NCBI GenBank assembly: GCA_963783945.1
Contig: CAWAPS010000018.1
Location: 1 to 18,822 of the forward strand
Length of the DNA: 18,822 bases
Direction: 5' to 3'
Source: CAWAPS01 sp963783945
GTDB lineage: Bacteria; Actinomycetota; Acidimicrobiia; Acidimicrobiales; Palsa-688
The notes beneath the pieces were generated by a model. The model did no database searches, was not told where the DNA came from, and saw only the letters and a list, made by a program, of their open reading frames with translations. A program made the position numbers and the translations under genes. Positions 1 to 7,943 of this stretch are shown one piece after another; positions within the stretch are counted from its first letter, which is position 1, and each line of letters starts with the position of its first letter.

Positions 1-52
1 GGGCTTCAGCCCGCACCTGCAGTTCCTCCTCATCTATGGGCTTCGCCGGCAT
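1..52 (-). CDS. 5' end of an unidentified gene leaving the left edge
   Basis: On the minus strand an ATG at 52-50 is preceded by AGGAGG at a spacing of about 5 bases, an excellent ribosome binding site. The frame stays open to the window edge and gives MPAKPIDEEELQVRAEA, an acidic, Glu-rich start. Only 17 residues are visible, so no family can be assigned. The gene is divergent from the crotonase/ligase pair, and the two share the region 53-547 for their control. The call rests on the ribosome binding site and open frame only. Confidence 0.55.
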   Translation of the reverse strand, partial: MPAKPIDEEELQVRAEA

Positions 53-547
53 TCGGTCCTCCTGTGATCGGTCGAAAGGGAGACTGCGCAGGCCCTCCGG
101 CACTCCGGCTCCGGCCGGACCCGTGTCGAGAACCTTTCCAAAACGGCAGCCCCCACACTCCGTGTGGGCGATAACGAGTTCTCCGCCGTTGTGTCAACGA
201 GATCACCCAGCTGGATTGTTGGCGGAGGTGACCTAAATGGGAACCACACGTGCTCCTCTCAAAGCCAACCTCGGCTCGTCGCAGGAAAAGGTTGACTAGG
301 TCGTTGGTTTGTCGCTACCGTGACTTCGGGATGGATCAGGGAGGGGCCGAGGCTGACGATCTTCCCTGGGTTGCGGAGACGAACCCTACGGCCACGGCTT
401 GTTCTCGGGATTCGTCGACGGCGCCGGGGTCACGACCGGGGCGGGGCTCGCGGGGGGCGGCATCGCTCAGCGTCAACGGTCCGTTCCCGGAGGACTCACC
501 GAGGGCGGCGTTCGCCCCGGTACACCCTGGCAAAGGAGATGACCACA
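53..547. other. Divergent intergenic region with hairpin and possible gene remnant
   Basis: This stretch of 495 bases separates the minus-strand gene at the left edge from the crotonase. It contains a perfect 7-bp inverted repeat with a 3-base loop at 152-168 (CCCACAC TCC GTGTGGG), which could be an operator or a hairpin. A promoter-like pair lies at 292-321. A start-less open frame at 356-542 is Gly-rich and ends in a TGA that overlaps the ATG at 539. It may be the 3' remnant of an upstream coding sequence, but I cannot name it. Confidence 0.4.
292..321 (+). promoter_or_regulatory. Candidate promoter for the crotonase/acyl-CoA ligase pair
   Basis: TTGACT at 292-297 is separated by 18 bases from TACCGT at 316-321. 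The latter fits the actinobacterial TAnnnT form of the -10 box. Transcription would start near 328 and leave a leader of about 220 bases before the start codon at 548, which is long. This is pattern matching only. Confidence 0.35.
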
Positions 548-1348
548 ATGGACGAGGATCTCGGCGCGGCTGGACTGCGGTTCGAACGCGAGGGTGTCAT
601 CGGCTGGTGCATTATCGACCGGCCCGAAGCTCGCAACGCGCTGACCGGTGCCATGTACTACGGCATCAAGAAGGCAGTGATCCGGGTCAACCAGGACCCG
701 GAGCTGGCCGCGCTGATCATCACCGGCACCGGCGACGTCTTCGCCCCGGGTGGCGATCTCGGCGGCCGGGCCCCTGATCCCAGGGATGCCCCCAACCCTG
801 AGGTCGGCCCCGGGGAGTCGCTGCCGTTCACTGCGATCCGGGAGAGTGGCAAGCCGGTGATCGCTGCGGTCAACGGCATCTGCCAGGGCGGCGGGCTCCT
901 CATCGCCATGATGGCCGATATCGCGGTCGTCAGTGACAGGTCGACGTTCCGGGTTCCGGAACTGTTGCGGGGCATCATCGACGCCACCTACGCCTACGCC
1001 CTGCCCGTGCATGCCGGCATCGCGGTGGCTCGTGACCTGCTGTTGTCGGCCCGCAAGTTCGACGCGGCGGAGGCTCAGGCGTACGGCTTGATCACCCGGG
1101 TGGTGCCGCACGACCAGCTGCGCCAGGCGGCGCTCGCCGCCGCGGGCGAGGTTCTGCAGACCGCCCCGGTAGCCCGGCTCCACGTCAAGCGCATGCTCAA
1201 CGAACGCTATGGGCAGATCGATTATCAGACCATGATGTGGGGCCTGGCCGAGTCCCCCGAGCCCCGGGAAGGGTTTACCGCCTTCATGGAAAAACGAGCA
1301 CCCAGCTGGATCCCCGCCCAGTTCGCCAAAGAAACCGGCCGGAGATAG
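548..1348 (+). CDS. Enoyl-CoA hydratase/isomerase (crotonase) family protein
   Basis: A 266-residue protein of normal crotonase length. It likely acts in the cytoplasm on an acyl-CoA thioester (hydration, isomerisation or ring/chain cleavage). Visible family features are the oxyanion-hole segment FAPGGDL near residues 65-71, the second one VNGICQGGG near 108-116, and FRVPELLRG near 134-142, which carries the equivalent of the second catalytic Glu. The first catalytic Glu of classical hydratases (GGGCEL type) is replaced by Leu (GGGLLIA), so the reaction may not be plain hydration. The start is ATG 548 because AAAGGAG at 532-538 then sits 9 bases away; ATG 539 would touch it. It lies 35 bases upstream of an acyl-CoA ligase and probably shares its transcript. 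The subfamily cannot be fixed by eye. Confidence 0.9.
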   Translation: MDEDLGAAGLRFEREGVIGWCIIDRPEARNALTGAMYYGIKKAVIRVNQDPELAALIITGTGDVFAPGGDLGGRAPDPRDAPNPEVGPGESLPFTAIRESGKPVIAAVNGICQGGGLLIAMMADIAVVSDRSTFRVPELLRGIIDATYAYALPVHAGIAVARDLLLSARKFDAAEAQAYGLITRVVPHDQLRQAALAAAGEVLQTAPVARLHVKRMLNERYGQIDYQTMMWGLAESPEPREGFTAFMEKRAPSWIPAQFAKETGRR

Positions 1349-1383
1349 TGCTCCGTCCTTGGTGACGAGAGAGGAACAGGACA

Positions 1384-2955
1384 ATGACCGCCGGAGGGTT
1401 CTTTGCGCTGAGCGAGTTGCACCCCGACCGAGAGGTGTGGTTCGAGGCGTCAGGTGCCGCCCCCGTGGTCGCCGGGGATCTCCTGGCCACCATGCACCGC
1501 ATCGGTCGGGGCCTCGCGACGATGGATGTGCACGGTGGCGACACCATCGCGGTCGTGATGTCGAATCGCCGCGAGTTCCTCGAGTGTTACGGGGCGGCGA
1601 TCAGGTCGGGTCTGTGCTTCGTGGCGATCAACTGGCATCTAACGTCCAGCGAGATGAGCTACATCCTGACCGACTCGAACGCCAAGGTCGTCTTCACCGA
1701 GGCGCGCTTCTGGCCGGCGGCCGCCGGGGCGGCCGCCGAGGCCCGGATCGACGGTGAAAACGTTCTGGCCGTAGACGGTGACTGGGGTTTGCACGCCGAC
1801 TCCGGGCTCTTCCATGACCAGTCCGGGGACCGGCTGCCCGAGGGATCGGCCGGCCAGATCATGTTCTACACATCAGGAACGACCGGGCGGCCCAAAGGGG
1901 TCCGCAAGTCCTTTCGGGCGGAGGCGGGCGACGAGGTAACGCTGACCAGCGGCATCGGTCCGATTCGCCTCCGAGCCCAGGGCGATGGGCCCGGTCTGTC
2001 AGTCAGCGACGACGTGGTCCTCAGCTCGGGCCCCTTTTACCACGGACTGCCCATCGCCGCGGTCACCACTGCGCTCGATGGCGGAGGGGTGGTCGTCAGC
2101 ATGGACAAATGGACGGCCGAAGGGTTCCTTGACCTCGTCGAACGGCACCGGGTGACCCATGCCACGGTCGTCCCCACCATGTTCCGTCGGCTGCTGGCGC
2201 TGCCCGAGGAGGTGCGGCGGGCCGCCGACGTGACGTCCTTGCGGTCGGTGAATCACGGCGGGGCACCCTGCCCAGTTGACGTCAAGCGGCGGGTCATCGA
2301 GTGGTGGGGCCCCATCGTGACCGAGAGCTACTCTTCCACCGAGGGTGCGGGAACCAGCGTGAGCTCCGAGGAGTGGCTCGATAAGCCGGGCACGGTGGGA
2401 CGACCCAACCCCGGGGTGGTCATCAAGATCCTCGACGAAGACGGCCAGGAACTGCCCTCCGGCGAGCAGGGACTGGTGTACATGACGCCGACCCTGTGGG
2501 AGTTCGAGTACCACCACGACTCCGACAAGACCGAGTCTGCCACCCGAGAAGGCATGTTCACCGTCGGGGATATCGGCTACCTCGACGAGGACGGCTACTT
2601 GTTTCTCTGCGATCGCAAGGCCGACACCATCGTCTCCGGGGGCGTCAACATCTACCCGGCTGAGGTCGAAGCTACTCTCCTCCAGCATCCCGCGGTCGGC
2701 GACGCCGCGGTGATCGGGGTGCCCGACGACGAATGGGGCGAGGAGGTGCGGGCCGTCGTAGAACTCCGTGACGCCGCTACCGCCTCGCCCGAACTCGCCG
2801 CCGAACTCACCGAGTTCTGTCGATCCCGCATCGCCCGGTTCAAATGCCCCCGGCACGTCGACTTCGTCGACTCGCTCGAGCGCGATCCCAACGGCAAGCT
2901 CCGCAAGGGCGCCATCCGGGCCCGCTACTGGCCCGAGGGTTCCCGCCGGATCTGA
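1384..2955 (+). CDS. AMP-forming acyl-CoA synthetase/ligase
   Basis: A 523-residue member of the ANL (acyl-CoA synthetase, NRPS adenylation, luciferase) family. It activates a carboxylic acid with ATP to an acyl-adenylate and then to the CoA thioester. The P-loop-like motif YTSGTTGRPKG is at residues 162-172 and the SYSSTEGAG segment follows mid-protein. The hinge and C-terminal domain show GDIGYLDEDGY, then DRKADTIVSGGVNIYPAEVE, and the acyl-transfer lysine lies in DPNGKLRKG (K505). The length is typical and the frame is intact. A GAGAGGAACAGG purine-rich stretch precedes ATG 1384. With the upstream crotonase it forms an apparent two-gene catabolic unit. The substrate (fatty, steroid-derived or aromatic acid) cannot be read from the sequence. 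Confidence 0.93.
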   Translation: MTAGGFFALSELHPDREVWFEASGAAPVVAGDLLATMHRIGRGLATMDVHGGDTIAVVMSNRREFLECYGAAIRSGLCFVAINWHLTSSEMSYILTDSNAKVVFTEARFWPAAAGAAAEARIDGENVLAVDGDWGLHADSGLFHDQSGDRLPEGSAGQIMFYTSGTTGRPKGVRKSFRAEAGDEVTLTSGIGPIRLRAQGDGPGLSVSDDVVLSSGPFYHGLPIAAVTTALDGGGVVVSMDKWTAEGFLDLVERHRVTHATVVPTMFRRLLALPEEVRRAADVTSLRSVNHGGAPCPVDVKRRVIEWWGPIVTESYSSTEGAGTSVSSEEWLDKPGTVGRPNPGVVIKILDEDGQELPSGEQGLVYMTPTLWEFEYHHDSDKTESATREGMFTVGDIGYLDEDGYLFLCDRKADTIVSGGVNIYPAEVEATLLQHPAVGDAAVIGVPDDEWGEEVRAVVELRDAATASPELAAELTEFCRSRIARFKCPRHVDFVDSLERDPNGKLRKGAIRARYWPEGSRRI

Positions 2956-2971
2956 CCAATGTGACGATCCG

Positions 2972-3240
2972 CTAAGCCCCGACAGGGAGTGTTTGACCAA
3001 TGGAGCGGCGATCCTGCATCAACTCGGAGCTAGTGCCCGTCACATGTCGGCCTTCTCCGCTGGCGAAGAAGAGCGCCGCGTTCGGGATGTCTAGCGGCTG
3101 GACGAACGGGACCGGCATGGCCTGAAAACAGGCGAACGCATCCAGCACGTCCTCCTGCGTCGGCTCTTCCCAGTGGCCGGAACACCTTGTAGATCGCTCG
3201 GTCGTCGATGAGATCCGTGTTCATTTTGGTACTAGTTCGC
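2972..3240 (-). pseudogene. C-terminal remnant of an SDR oxidoreductase (mycofactocin-coupled type)
   Basis: Read on the minus strand, MNTDLIDDRAIYKVFR is followed, after skipping one base near 3175-3176, by HWEEPTQEDVLDAF, then AMPVPFVQPLDIPNAALFFA and GRHVTGT. This is the order seen at the C-terminus of actinobacterial SDRs of the carveol-dehydrogenase/mycofactocin-coupled group: NTxMI, the YxLFRPDLExPT insertion, PVPWVEPEDISNAVLFLAS, then VTG. The N-terminal Rossmann half and the YxxxK site are absent, and after VTGT the sequence drifts to a stop at 2972-2974. It is therefore a truncated, frameshifted remnant squeezed between the ligase and the regulator. Homology recognised from memory of family sequences, not a search. 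Confidence 0.6.
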
Positions 3241-3434
3241 GGCGGACACCGTTGGAGGAGTTTGCTGGTAGAGATCGAAACATCACGAGGTTCGTGGAAG
3301 GTCACCGATGCAGCGGCTGCACTGGTAAAGTGGTGACTTCTTTGGACCGCACCCGCCGTGTTCCTATCGCCAGTGGCGCTTCGGTGTCTAGTTTGCTGAC
3401 CGATGACCTGGCGCGCCGCCGTAACGGCAGTAAA

Positions 3435-4913
3435 ATGTCCCACCTCGTGGCCACCGAGTTACGGAGGCGCATCGTGCGAGGTCAGGTCGCACCGGGCGAC
3501 ACCCTACCGACCGAGGCGCAGCTCATGGAACTCCTCGACGTGTCACGCGACACGTTGCGCGGCGCGCTGCGAATGCTCGAGTCGGAATCGCTAATCTACA
3601 TCCGGCGGGGCCGGAACGGTGGTGCCGTTGTGCGGCGTCCTGACCTGCGAGCAATCGGCCGCTACATAGCACTGCTGCTCCAGACGCGAGGCGTGACCCT
3701 CGACGACATCCACGAGGCGCGCCGGATCCTCGAAGTGCCGGCGGTCGCCCTAGTTGCCGATCACCTGTCCCCCGAGTTGACCCGGCGATTGGAAGCGCTT
3801 CACGATTCGCAAATCAACGATCGAGCTAACCCAGTTCGCGTCGCCCGATCCTTGGCCCAGTTCGATCAAGGCGTCGTGGACCTCACGGGCAACGGGATGC
3901 TCTCCTTGCTGTCGGGCATCTTCCGGGACAGCTACGCCGGTGAGATCTACACCAGTCTCCGAAAGGCCCGTGGCCGGTCCGCCCACCTGCTCGAGAAGGT
4001 CTTAGCGACGCAGGCGGCCGTTGTCGCCGCAGCCCGCCAGGGTGACGGGGACAGGGTCGTCGAGCTGTGGCTGGAGTACCTGGACGACACTCGACACCTC
4101 GGGCGAAGCGCCCGAAGAAGACCGGCCCCGATCGACGTGACCGCGTTGTGGCGGGCCGAGGTGGCGTCGGATCGGGCCGACGCTCGGTCCGACAAGATTG
4201 CCTCCAACATCTCGGTCGAAATCCGCTCTCAGATCGCGGAGGGCCGATTGAACGACGGAGACCGGCTCGCCGGACTTCCCGAGCTGGCGACGGCCTTCGG
4301 TGTCTCGCGACCTACCCTGCGCGAGGCCCTACGTGTCCTCGAGCGCGAGTCCCTGCTCGACCTTCGTACCGGTACGCACGGCGGGGCCCGCATCCGAGTC
4401 CCGTCAACTGAGACCGCAGCCCAGCTGGCCGCCATCATCATCGAGAGCGAGCAGACCACGATCGGTGATCTGTGGGAGGCGCGAGCGGTCATCGAGCCAG
4501 GGCTCCTGGGCCTGGTCGCCGAACGCATCACGCCAGGTGCGCTCGAAGCGCTGCGAACCGCGATCGGAGCGCTTAGCGAAGCCGTCAGCGACACCCCACG
4601 CTTCACCGCGCTGTGGGGTGAGGCGGAGAGCATCATGCTCGGATCGTCCGGCAATCCGGCGATCTCCGTGGCCATGGAGCTCAGGCATTGGATCCGTAAC
4701 AGCTGCACCAACGAGTTGACCGCTGACGCGGTCAATCTGCCGTGGGTGGAGCGGTCGAACCGGCGAGCAACCCTTCGCTTGAACGACGTCGTGACTGCCG
4801 CGGCGAAATCTGACCCGGATGCGGCCGTGACCGCGTGGACCGACTACGTGACCTACACGACTCCGTTCTTCCACAACCTCGGCGATCGGCTGGTCCTTGA
4901 CATGCTCGACTAG
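3435..4913 (+). CDS. Tandem GntR/FadR-type transcriptional regulator (two wHTH-FCD units)
   Basis: About 492 residues, twice the usual size of FadR-subfamily GntR regulators. Unit 1 has a winged helix in residues 1-65 (LRRRIVRGQVAPGDTLPTE, then VSRDTLRGALRMLESESLI) and an FCD-like helical domain to about 225. Unit 2 starts near residue 252 with a second winged helix (VSRPTLREALRVLERESLLD) and another FCD-like domain. Such proteins bind operator DNA as dimers and release it on binding acyl-CoA or organic acids. One chain may here act as a built-in dimer. The His residues that often bind metal in FCD domains are not evident. The start is uncertain: the frame is open from TTG 3252, GTG 3333 and TTG 3393 are alternatives, and family members often begin before the KMS residues. 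It probably controls neighbouring catabolic genes. Confidence 0.85.
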   Translation: MSHLVATELRRRIVRGQVAPGDTLPTEAQLMELLDVSRDTLRGALRMLESESLIYIRRGRNGGAVVRRPDLRAIGRYIALLLQTRGVTLDDIHEARRILEVPAVALVADHLSPELTRRLEALHDSQINDRANPVRVARSLAQFDQGVVDLTGNGMLSLLSGIFRDSYAGEIYTSLRKARGRSAHLLEKVLATQAAVVAAARQGDGDRVVELWLEYLDDTRHLGRSARRRPAPIDVTALWRAEVASDRADARSDKIASNISVEIRSQIAEGRLNDGDRLAGLPELATAFGVSRPTLREALRVLERESLLDLRTGTHGGARIRVPSTETAAQLAAIIIESEQTTIGDLWEARAVIEPGLLGLVAERITPGALEALRTAIGALSEAVSDTPRFTALWGEAESIMLGSSGNPAISVAMELRHWIRNSCTNELTADAVNLPWVERSNRRATLRLNDVVTAAAKSDPDAAVTAWTDYVTYTTPFFHNLGDRLVLDMLD

Positions 4914-4926
4914 GGCGTTCGTCCAG

Positions 4927-4946
4927 CCCCCGTTCGCCGGCGGGGG
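4927..4946 (+). terminator. GC-rich hairpin after the GntR gene
   Basis: Fourteen bases past the stop codon, CCCCCG at 4927-4932 pairs with CGGGGG at 4941-4946 across an 8-base loop. There is no T tract after it, so it is only a possible terminator of the kind seen in high-GC actinobacteria. Confidence 0.35.
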
Positions 4947-4997
4947 ATGACCGGGCTCTCTCGGCCGATAAGGTCGGCAGATAGCACGACCGTTTGG

Positions 4998-5019
4998 CCG
5001 TGTCGAACTTCGGACACGG
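4998..5019. promoter_or_regulatory. Operator-like palindrome upstream of the binding-protein gene
   Basis: The left arm CCGTGTCGAA and right arm TTCGGACACGG are complementary apart from one bulged base, around a central C. The site lies about 125 bases upstream of the promoter-like TTGACA and 85 bases after the regulator stop. It could be an operator, possibly for the adjacent GntR-type regulator, or a stem-loop. GntR/FadR operators are usually shorter, so the link is only positional. Confidence 0.35.
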
Positions 5020-5141
5020 ACCACCACTTCGTCAACTACCTCGGGCCCGGGAGCCGTCGGGTGCCTATCGGCCTAGCCAAAATCGGTTGACTCAAGCACC
5101 TCTAGTAGGCATCATGGTGACTGCTCGGTCGATGGGTTGCC

Positions 5142-5170
5142 TTGACATTGAGCGCGAAATATAGGAAGAT
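5142..5170 (+). promoter_or_regulatory. Candidate promoter of the substrate-binding protein gene
   Basis: A perfect TTGACA at 5142-5147 is followed after 17 bases by GAAGAT at 5165-5170, a weak -10 box. The start codon at 5234 would lie about 57 bases after the predicted transcription start. Confidence 0.4.
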
Positions 5171-5233
5171 GCGGCACGCTTAAGGGTCGTCGCGGCCGAT
5201 CAAACGAGTTGCGACACCCAGGGGGGTTCAGCT

Positions 5234-6525
5234 GTGTTCCAAAAGAGGACGAAACTGTTCGCCGCAGCCGCGGCTGCGGTAGTAATGGTGGCTGCTGGTT
5301 GCGGCAGCTCTTCGAAAAACGCGGGAGGGTCCACCACGCCGACCAGCGCGGCCTCGACCGGCAGCACACCGGGGGCACCACCGCGGGCACGACCGGCGGG
5401 GGGACCCACACATACACCGTGGGCGTGCTCTATGACAACACCGGGCCGACGGCGACGAACTCGATGACCTTCCCTCTGGGGGTCAAGGCCGGGGCGGTGC
5501 TGGCGGCCAAGGAGGGCTACACGATCAAATATGTGGTCGCTGATACCGGCTCGTCGCCCACCGGGGCGCTCGCCGCCGCGCAGAAGCTGGTCGAACAGGA
5601 TCACGTGTTCGCAGTGCTGGCCTACTCCTCGGCCACCTTTGCCGCCGAGCCGTTCCTCAAGTCCAAAGGGATACCGGTCATAGGGGTAAACATCGATGCC
5701 ACCGAGTGGGCCACGGCGCCGAACATGTTTTCTGTGGGCGGCACCTCGGATTACACCAAGGTGTTCACCCAGACTGGATTGGAATTCAAACAACTGGGAG
5801 CCACCACCATCGGTGCGGTCGGCTACTCCGTCTCTCCGAGCTCCTCGGACACCGCCAAATCGGGGGCGGTGTCAGCCCAACTAGCAGGCCTCAAGGTCGG
5901 CTATCTCAACGCCAACTTCCCCCTCGGTGGCACCGACACCGGCCCCGCCGTGCTCGCCATGAAAGCGGCGGGAGTCGACGGTTTTACTGCACCGCTCGAC
6001 GCCAACACCGAGTTCAGCATTGTCAAGGGCCTGCGGGAGCAGGGGGTGAACCTCAAGGTGGTGCTCGCTTCTACCGGCTACGGTGGTGACCTGCTCACGG
6101 GCGGCCCTGGCGCCCAGCAGACCGCCCAGGGTATATATTTCCTCCTCGGGTTTGAACCAGTCGAGATGCACACTGCAGCGACCGAACAGTTCTCCGCCGA
6201 CCTCAAGGCCGCAGGGGTCACAGGAGAACCACCGACGAACGAATTCTACGGGTACATGGCCGTCGACGCGCTGGTCCAGGGTCTCAAGGCGGCCGGCTCG
6301 AGCCCGACCCAGGCATCGGTGATCAACGCCATGCTCCAGATGCACAACTACAACGGCGCTGGTCTCTACGGCACTCACTCCGTCAGCTTCGCCCTGGCCG
6401 ATCGCGGCAAGGTGAGCTCGGCCGACAACTGCAACTGGATCACCCAATATGAAGGCACCACCTTCAAACTGGTACCCGGCATGGATCCCATCTGCGGGCA
6501 AACCGTCCCAGGAAAGACGGTCTGA
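5234..6525 (+). CDS. ABC transporter substrate-binding lipoprotein, branched-chain amino acid type, with a frameshift
   Basis: The GTG at 5234 follows AGGGGGG at 5220-5226. It opens a lipoprotein signal peptide: basic MFQKRTK, an Ala/Val-rich core, then the lipobox VAAGC with the lipidated Cys at residue 23 and a Ser/Gly/Thr linker. Near GGGGG 5371-5375 the frame must shift (one base missing, or two extra in the CACAC just before) to reach HTYTVGVLYDNTGP and the rest of a type 1 periplasmic binding fold (LivK/Peripla_BP_6). That part runs intact to 6525 and includes VADTGSSPTGALAAAQKLVE and AGVDGFTAPLDANTEFS. It would be anchored outside the membrane and bind an amino acid or organic acid for import. 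No permease or ATPase gene is present, so it is an orphan in this window. The indel in a low-complexity linker may be a sequencing error. Confidence 0.85.
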
Positions 6526-6628
6526 CCCCACAACCGGCTCCGTGGCCCGGCCGTTACCACGTCGAGCCAGATCGAGCGCGGCCCGAAGCAAAGTCTGTGG
6601 TGAAGGGTCAACGCGTGGGGAGTGAGTG

Positions 6629-7603
6629 ATGCGGGCCATTCGATGTGTGCGCTACGGTCCGCCGTCCGACTTGGTGCTGCGCGATCTGCCCGACCCGGAA
6701 GCGGGGGTCGGTGAGGTCGTGGTGCGGATCGAGGGCGCGTCGGTGAACTTCCCCGACACCCTGTTCATCCAGGACAAGTACCAGATCTCGGTGCCAACGC
6801 CCTTTACGCCGGGCAGCGAGTTCGTTGGCACAGTCGTTGAGGTCGCCCCCGACGTGGATGGCGTGGCAGTCGGTGACTACGTGATGGGCTCGGCGATGAC
6901 CGGGGCGTACGCGGAGCAGATCGCAGTGCCTGCCACATCGCTGCGTTCGGTGCCAGCCGGACTGCGCGGTCCGGAGGCAGCTGGGTTCTCCGTCACGTTC
7001 AAAACCGCATTCCATGCCCTCGTCACCCAGGGCGAATTCCGCGCCGGCGAATGGGTAGTCGTGCTCGGGGCCTCAGGGGGGGTCGGGACCGCAGCCGTTG
7101 ACATCGCGACACGCCTCGCCGGCAGAGTGATCGCTGTCGACCGGGGCGCCTCCCGGCTCGAGATCTGCAGGCAGCTCAGTGCGGTCGCCACGGTCGATTT
7201 CGACACCGAAGACGTGAAGACCCGGATCAAGGAGATCACAGGCGGAGGCGCCGATGTCGTGCTCGACCCGGTCGGCGGCGACGTCTCAGAACTCGCCCTC
7301 CGCTCGACCGCCTGGGGCGGCCGCTTCGTGGTCATCGGATTCGCGAGCGGCGACATCCCCAGGATCCCCCTCAACCTCGTCCTACTCAAGGGGGTAGTGA
7401 TCAAAGGGTTCGAGATGCGAACCTTCCCCCACAACCGCCCCGACGAGTATGAGGCAGGTGAGCAGCGACTGGAGCAGATGCTAGCCGAGGGATTGAAGCC
7501 CGTCGTCGGTGGTGTCTACTCGCTCGGCGAGACGATCGACGCCCTAAACGCCATCCTTGACCGCAAGATCGTCGGAAAGATCGTCATCGACCCAACTCGC
7601 TGA
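6629..7603 (+). CDS. Zinc-independent MDR oxidoreductase, NADPH:quinone oxidoreductase-like
   Basis: A 324-residue medium-chain dehydrogenase/reductase of quinone oxidoreductase length. The N-terminal catalytic domain has IEGASVNFPDTLFIQDKYQ, typical of this branch, and no Cys/His zinc ligands. The nucleotide-binding motif VLGASGGVGTAAVDIA lies around residues 145-160, followed by ADVVLDPVGGDV. The C-terminus VYSLGETIDALNAILDRKIV is standard for the family. It should reduce an activated double bond or quinone with NADPH in the cytoplasm; some relatives act on enoyl-CoA. The start is ATG 6629 because GTGGGGA sits 7 bases upstream; GTG 6626 is an alternative. It lies about 100 bases downstream of the binding-protein gene on the same strand and could be co-transcribed. 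Confidence 0.9.
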   Translation: MRAIRCVRYGPPSDLVLRDLPDPEAGVGEVVVRIEGASVNFPDTLFIQDKYQISVPTPFTPGSEFVGTVVEVAPDVDGVAVGDYVMGSAMTGAYAEQIAVPATSLRSVPAGLRGPEAAGFSVTFKTAFHALVTQGEFRAGEWVVVLGASGGVGTAAVDIATRLAGRVIAVDRGASRLEICRQLSAVATVDFDTEDVKTRIKEITGGGADVVLDPVGGDVSELALRSTAWGGRFVVIGFASGDIPRIPLNLVLLKGVVIKGFEMRTFPHNRPDEYEAGEQRLEQMLAEGLKPVVGGVYSLGETIDALNAILDRKIVGKIVIDPTR

Positions 7604-7943
7604 AGCGGCTTGCCATCATCGAAAGAGGTCCACTACGCCAAGCGCTCCGCCGTTGCATTCGTGCAAGTTGCCCAGTCGTTCGCTCATCGAACGGACCCCA
7701 AGAAGGGATGGGTATCCATGGCTTCGATACTGATCGAGCACCGGATTCGTCGTTCCCGGCGTTGTGGTCTGAAACGGTTAGCTCGCTGTCGAGTTCCGCC
7801 GTGGATGGCGGAGCCCAGTCGGGTGCCCGCTGTTCATGCTTGTCAATGCTCCAGCAGGCTGTGGTTTCCGTCAGCGGTGCATGGAACGGCTTGACGACGA
7901 AGTAAACAGGTATAACAGACTCCACCTTGATAGCGTTCGTCTC
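7604..7943. other. Intergenic region before the MBL-fold gene
   Basis: About 340 bases without a convincing gene. TATAAC at 7911-7916 is a good -10 hexamer; TTGACG at 7891-7896 is only 14 bases away, so the -35 is unclear. A transcript from about 7923 would fit a start at ATG 7944. Open frames here have no ribosome binding site at useful spacing and no recognisable motif. Confidence 0.35.

Larger units (their letters stand above)
4914..5233. other. Intergenic region between regulator and binding-protein gene
   Basis: About 320 bases with no gene. It contains the hairpin at 4927-4946, a near-perfect palindrome at 4998-5019 and a promoter-like pair at 5142-5170. The remainder shows nothing I can interpret. 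Confidence 0.5.

Noticed and set aside
473..1384. Long minus-strand open frame opposite the crotonase
   Set aside because: Antisense shadow of a high-GC gene with no ribosome binding site and no recognisable motif.
1999..3000. Long minus-strand open frame opposite the acyl-CoA ligase
   Set aside because: The plus strand carries all ANL motifs; the antisense product is Gly/Asp/Val-rich shadow sequence.
5361..5385. Programmed ribosomal frameshift in the binding-protein linker
   Set aside because: There is a G run but no slippery heptamer with a downstream structure that I can defend, and similar indels occur throughout the window, so an error or decay is simpler.
7708..7905. Plus-strand open frame of 65 codons before the MBL-fold gene
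   Set aside because: The only upstream purine stretch touches the start codon, and the Ser-rich product matches no motif; probably chance.
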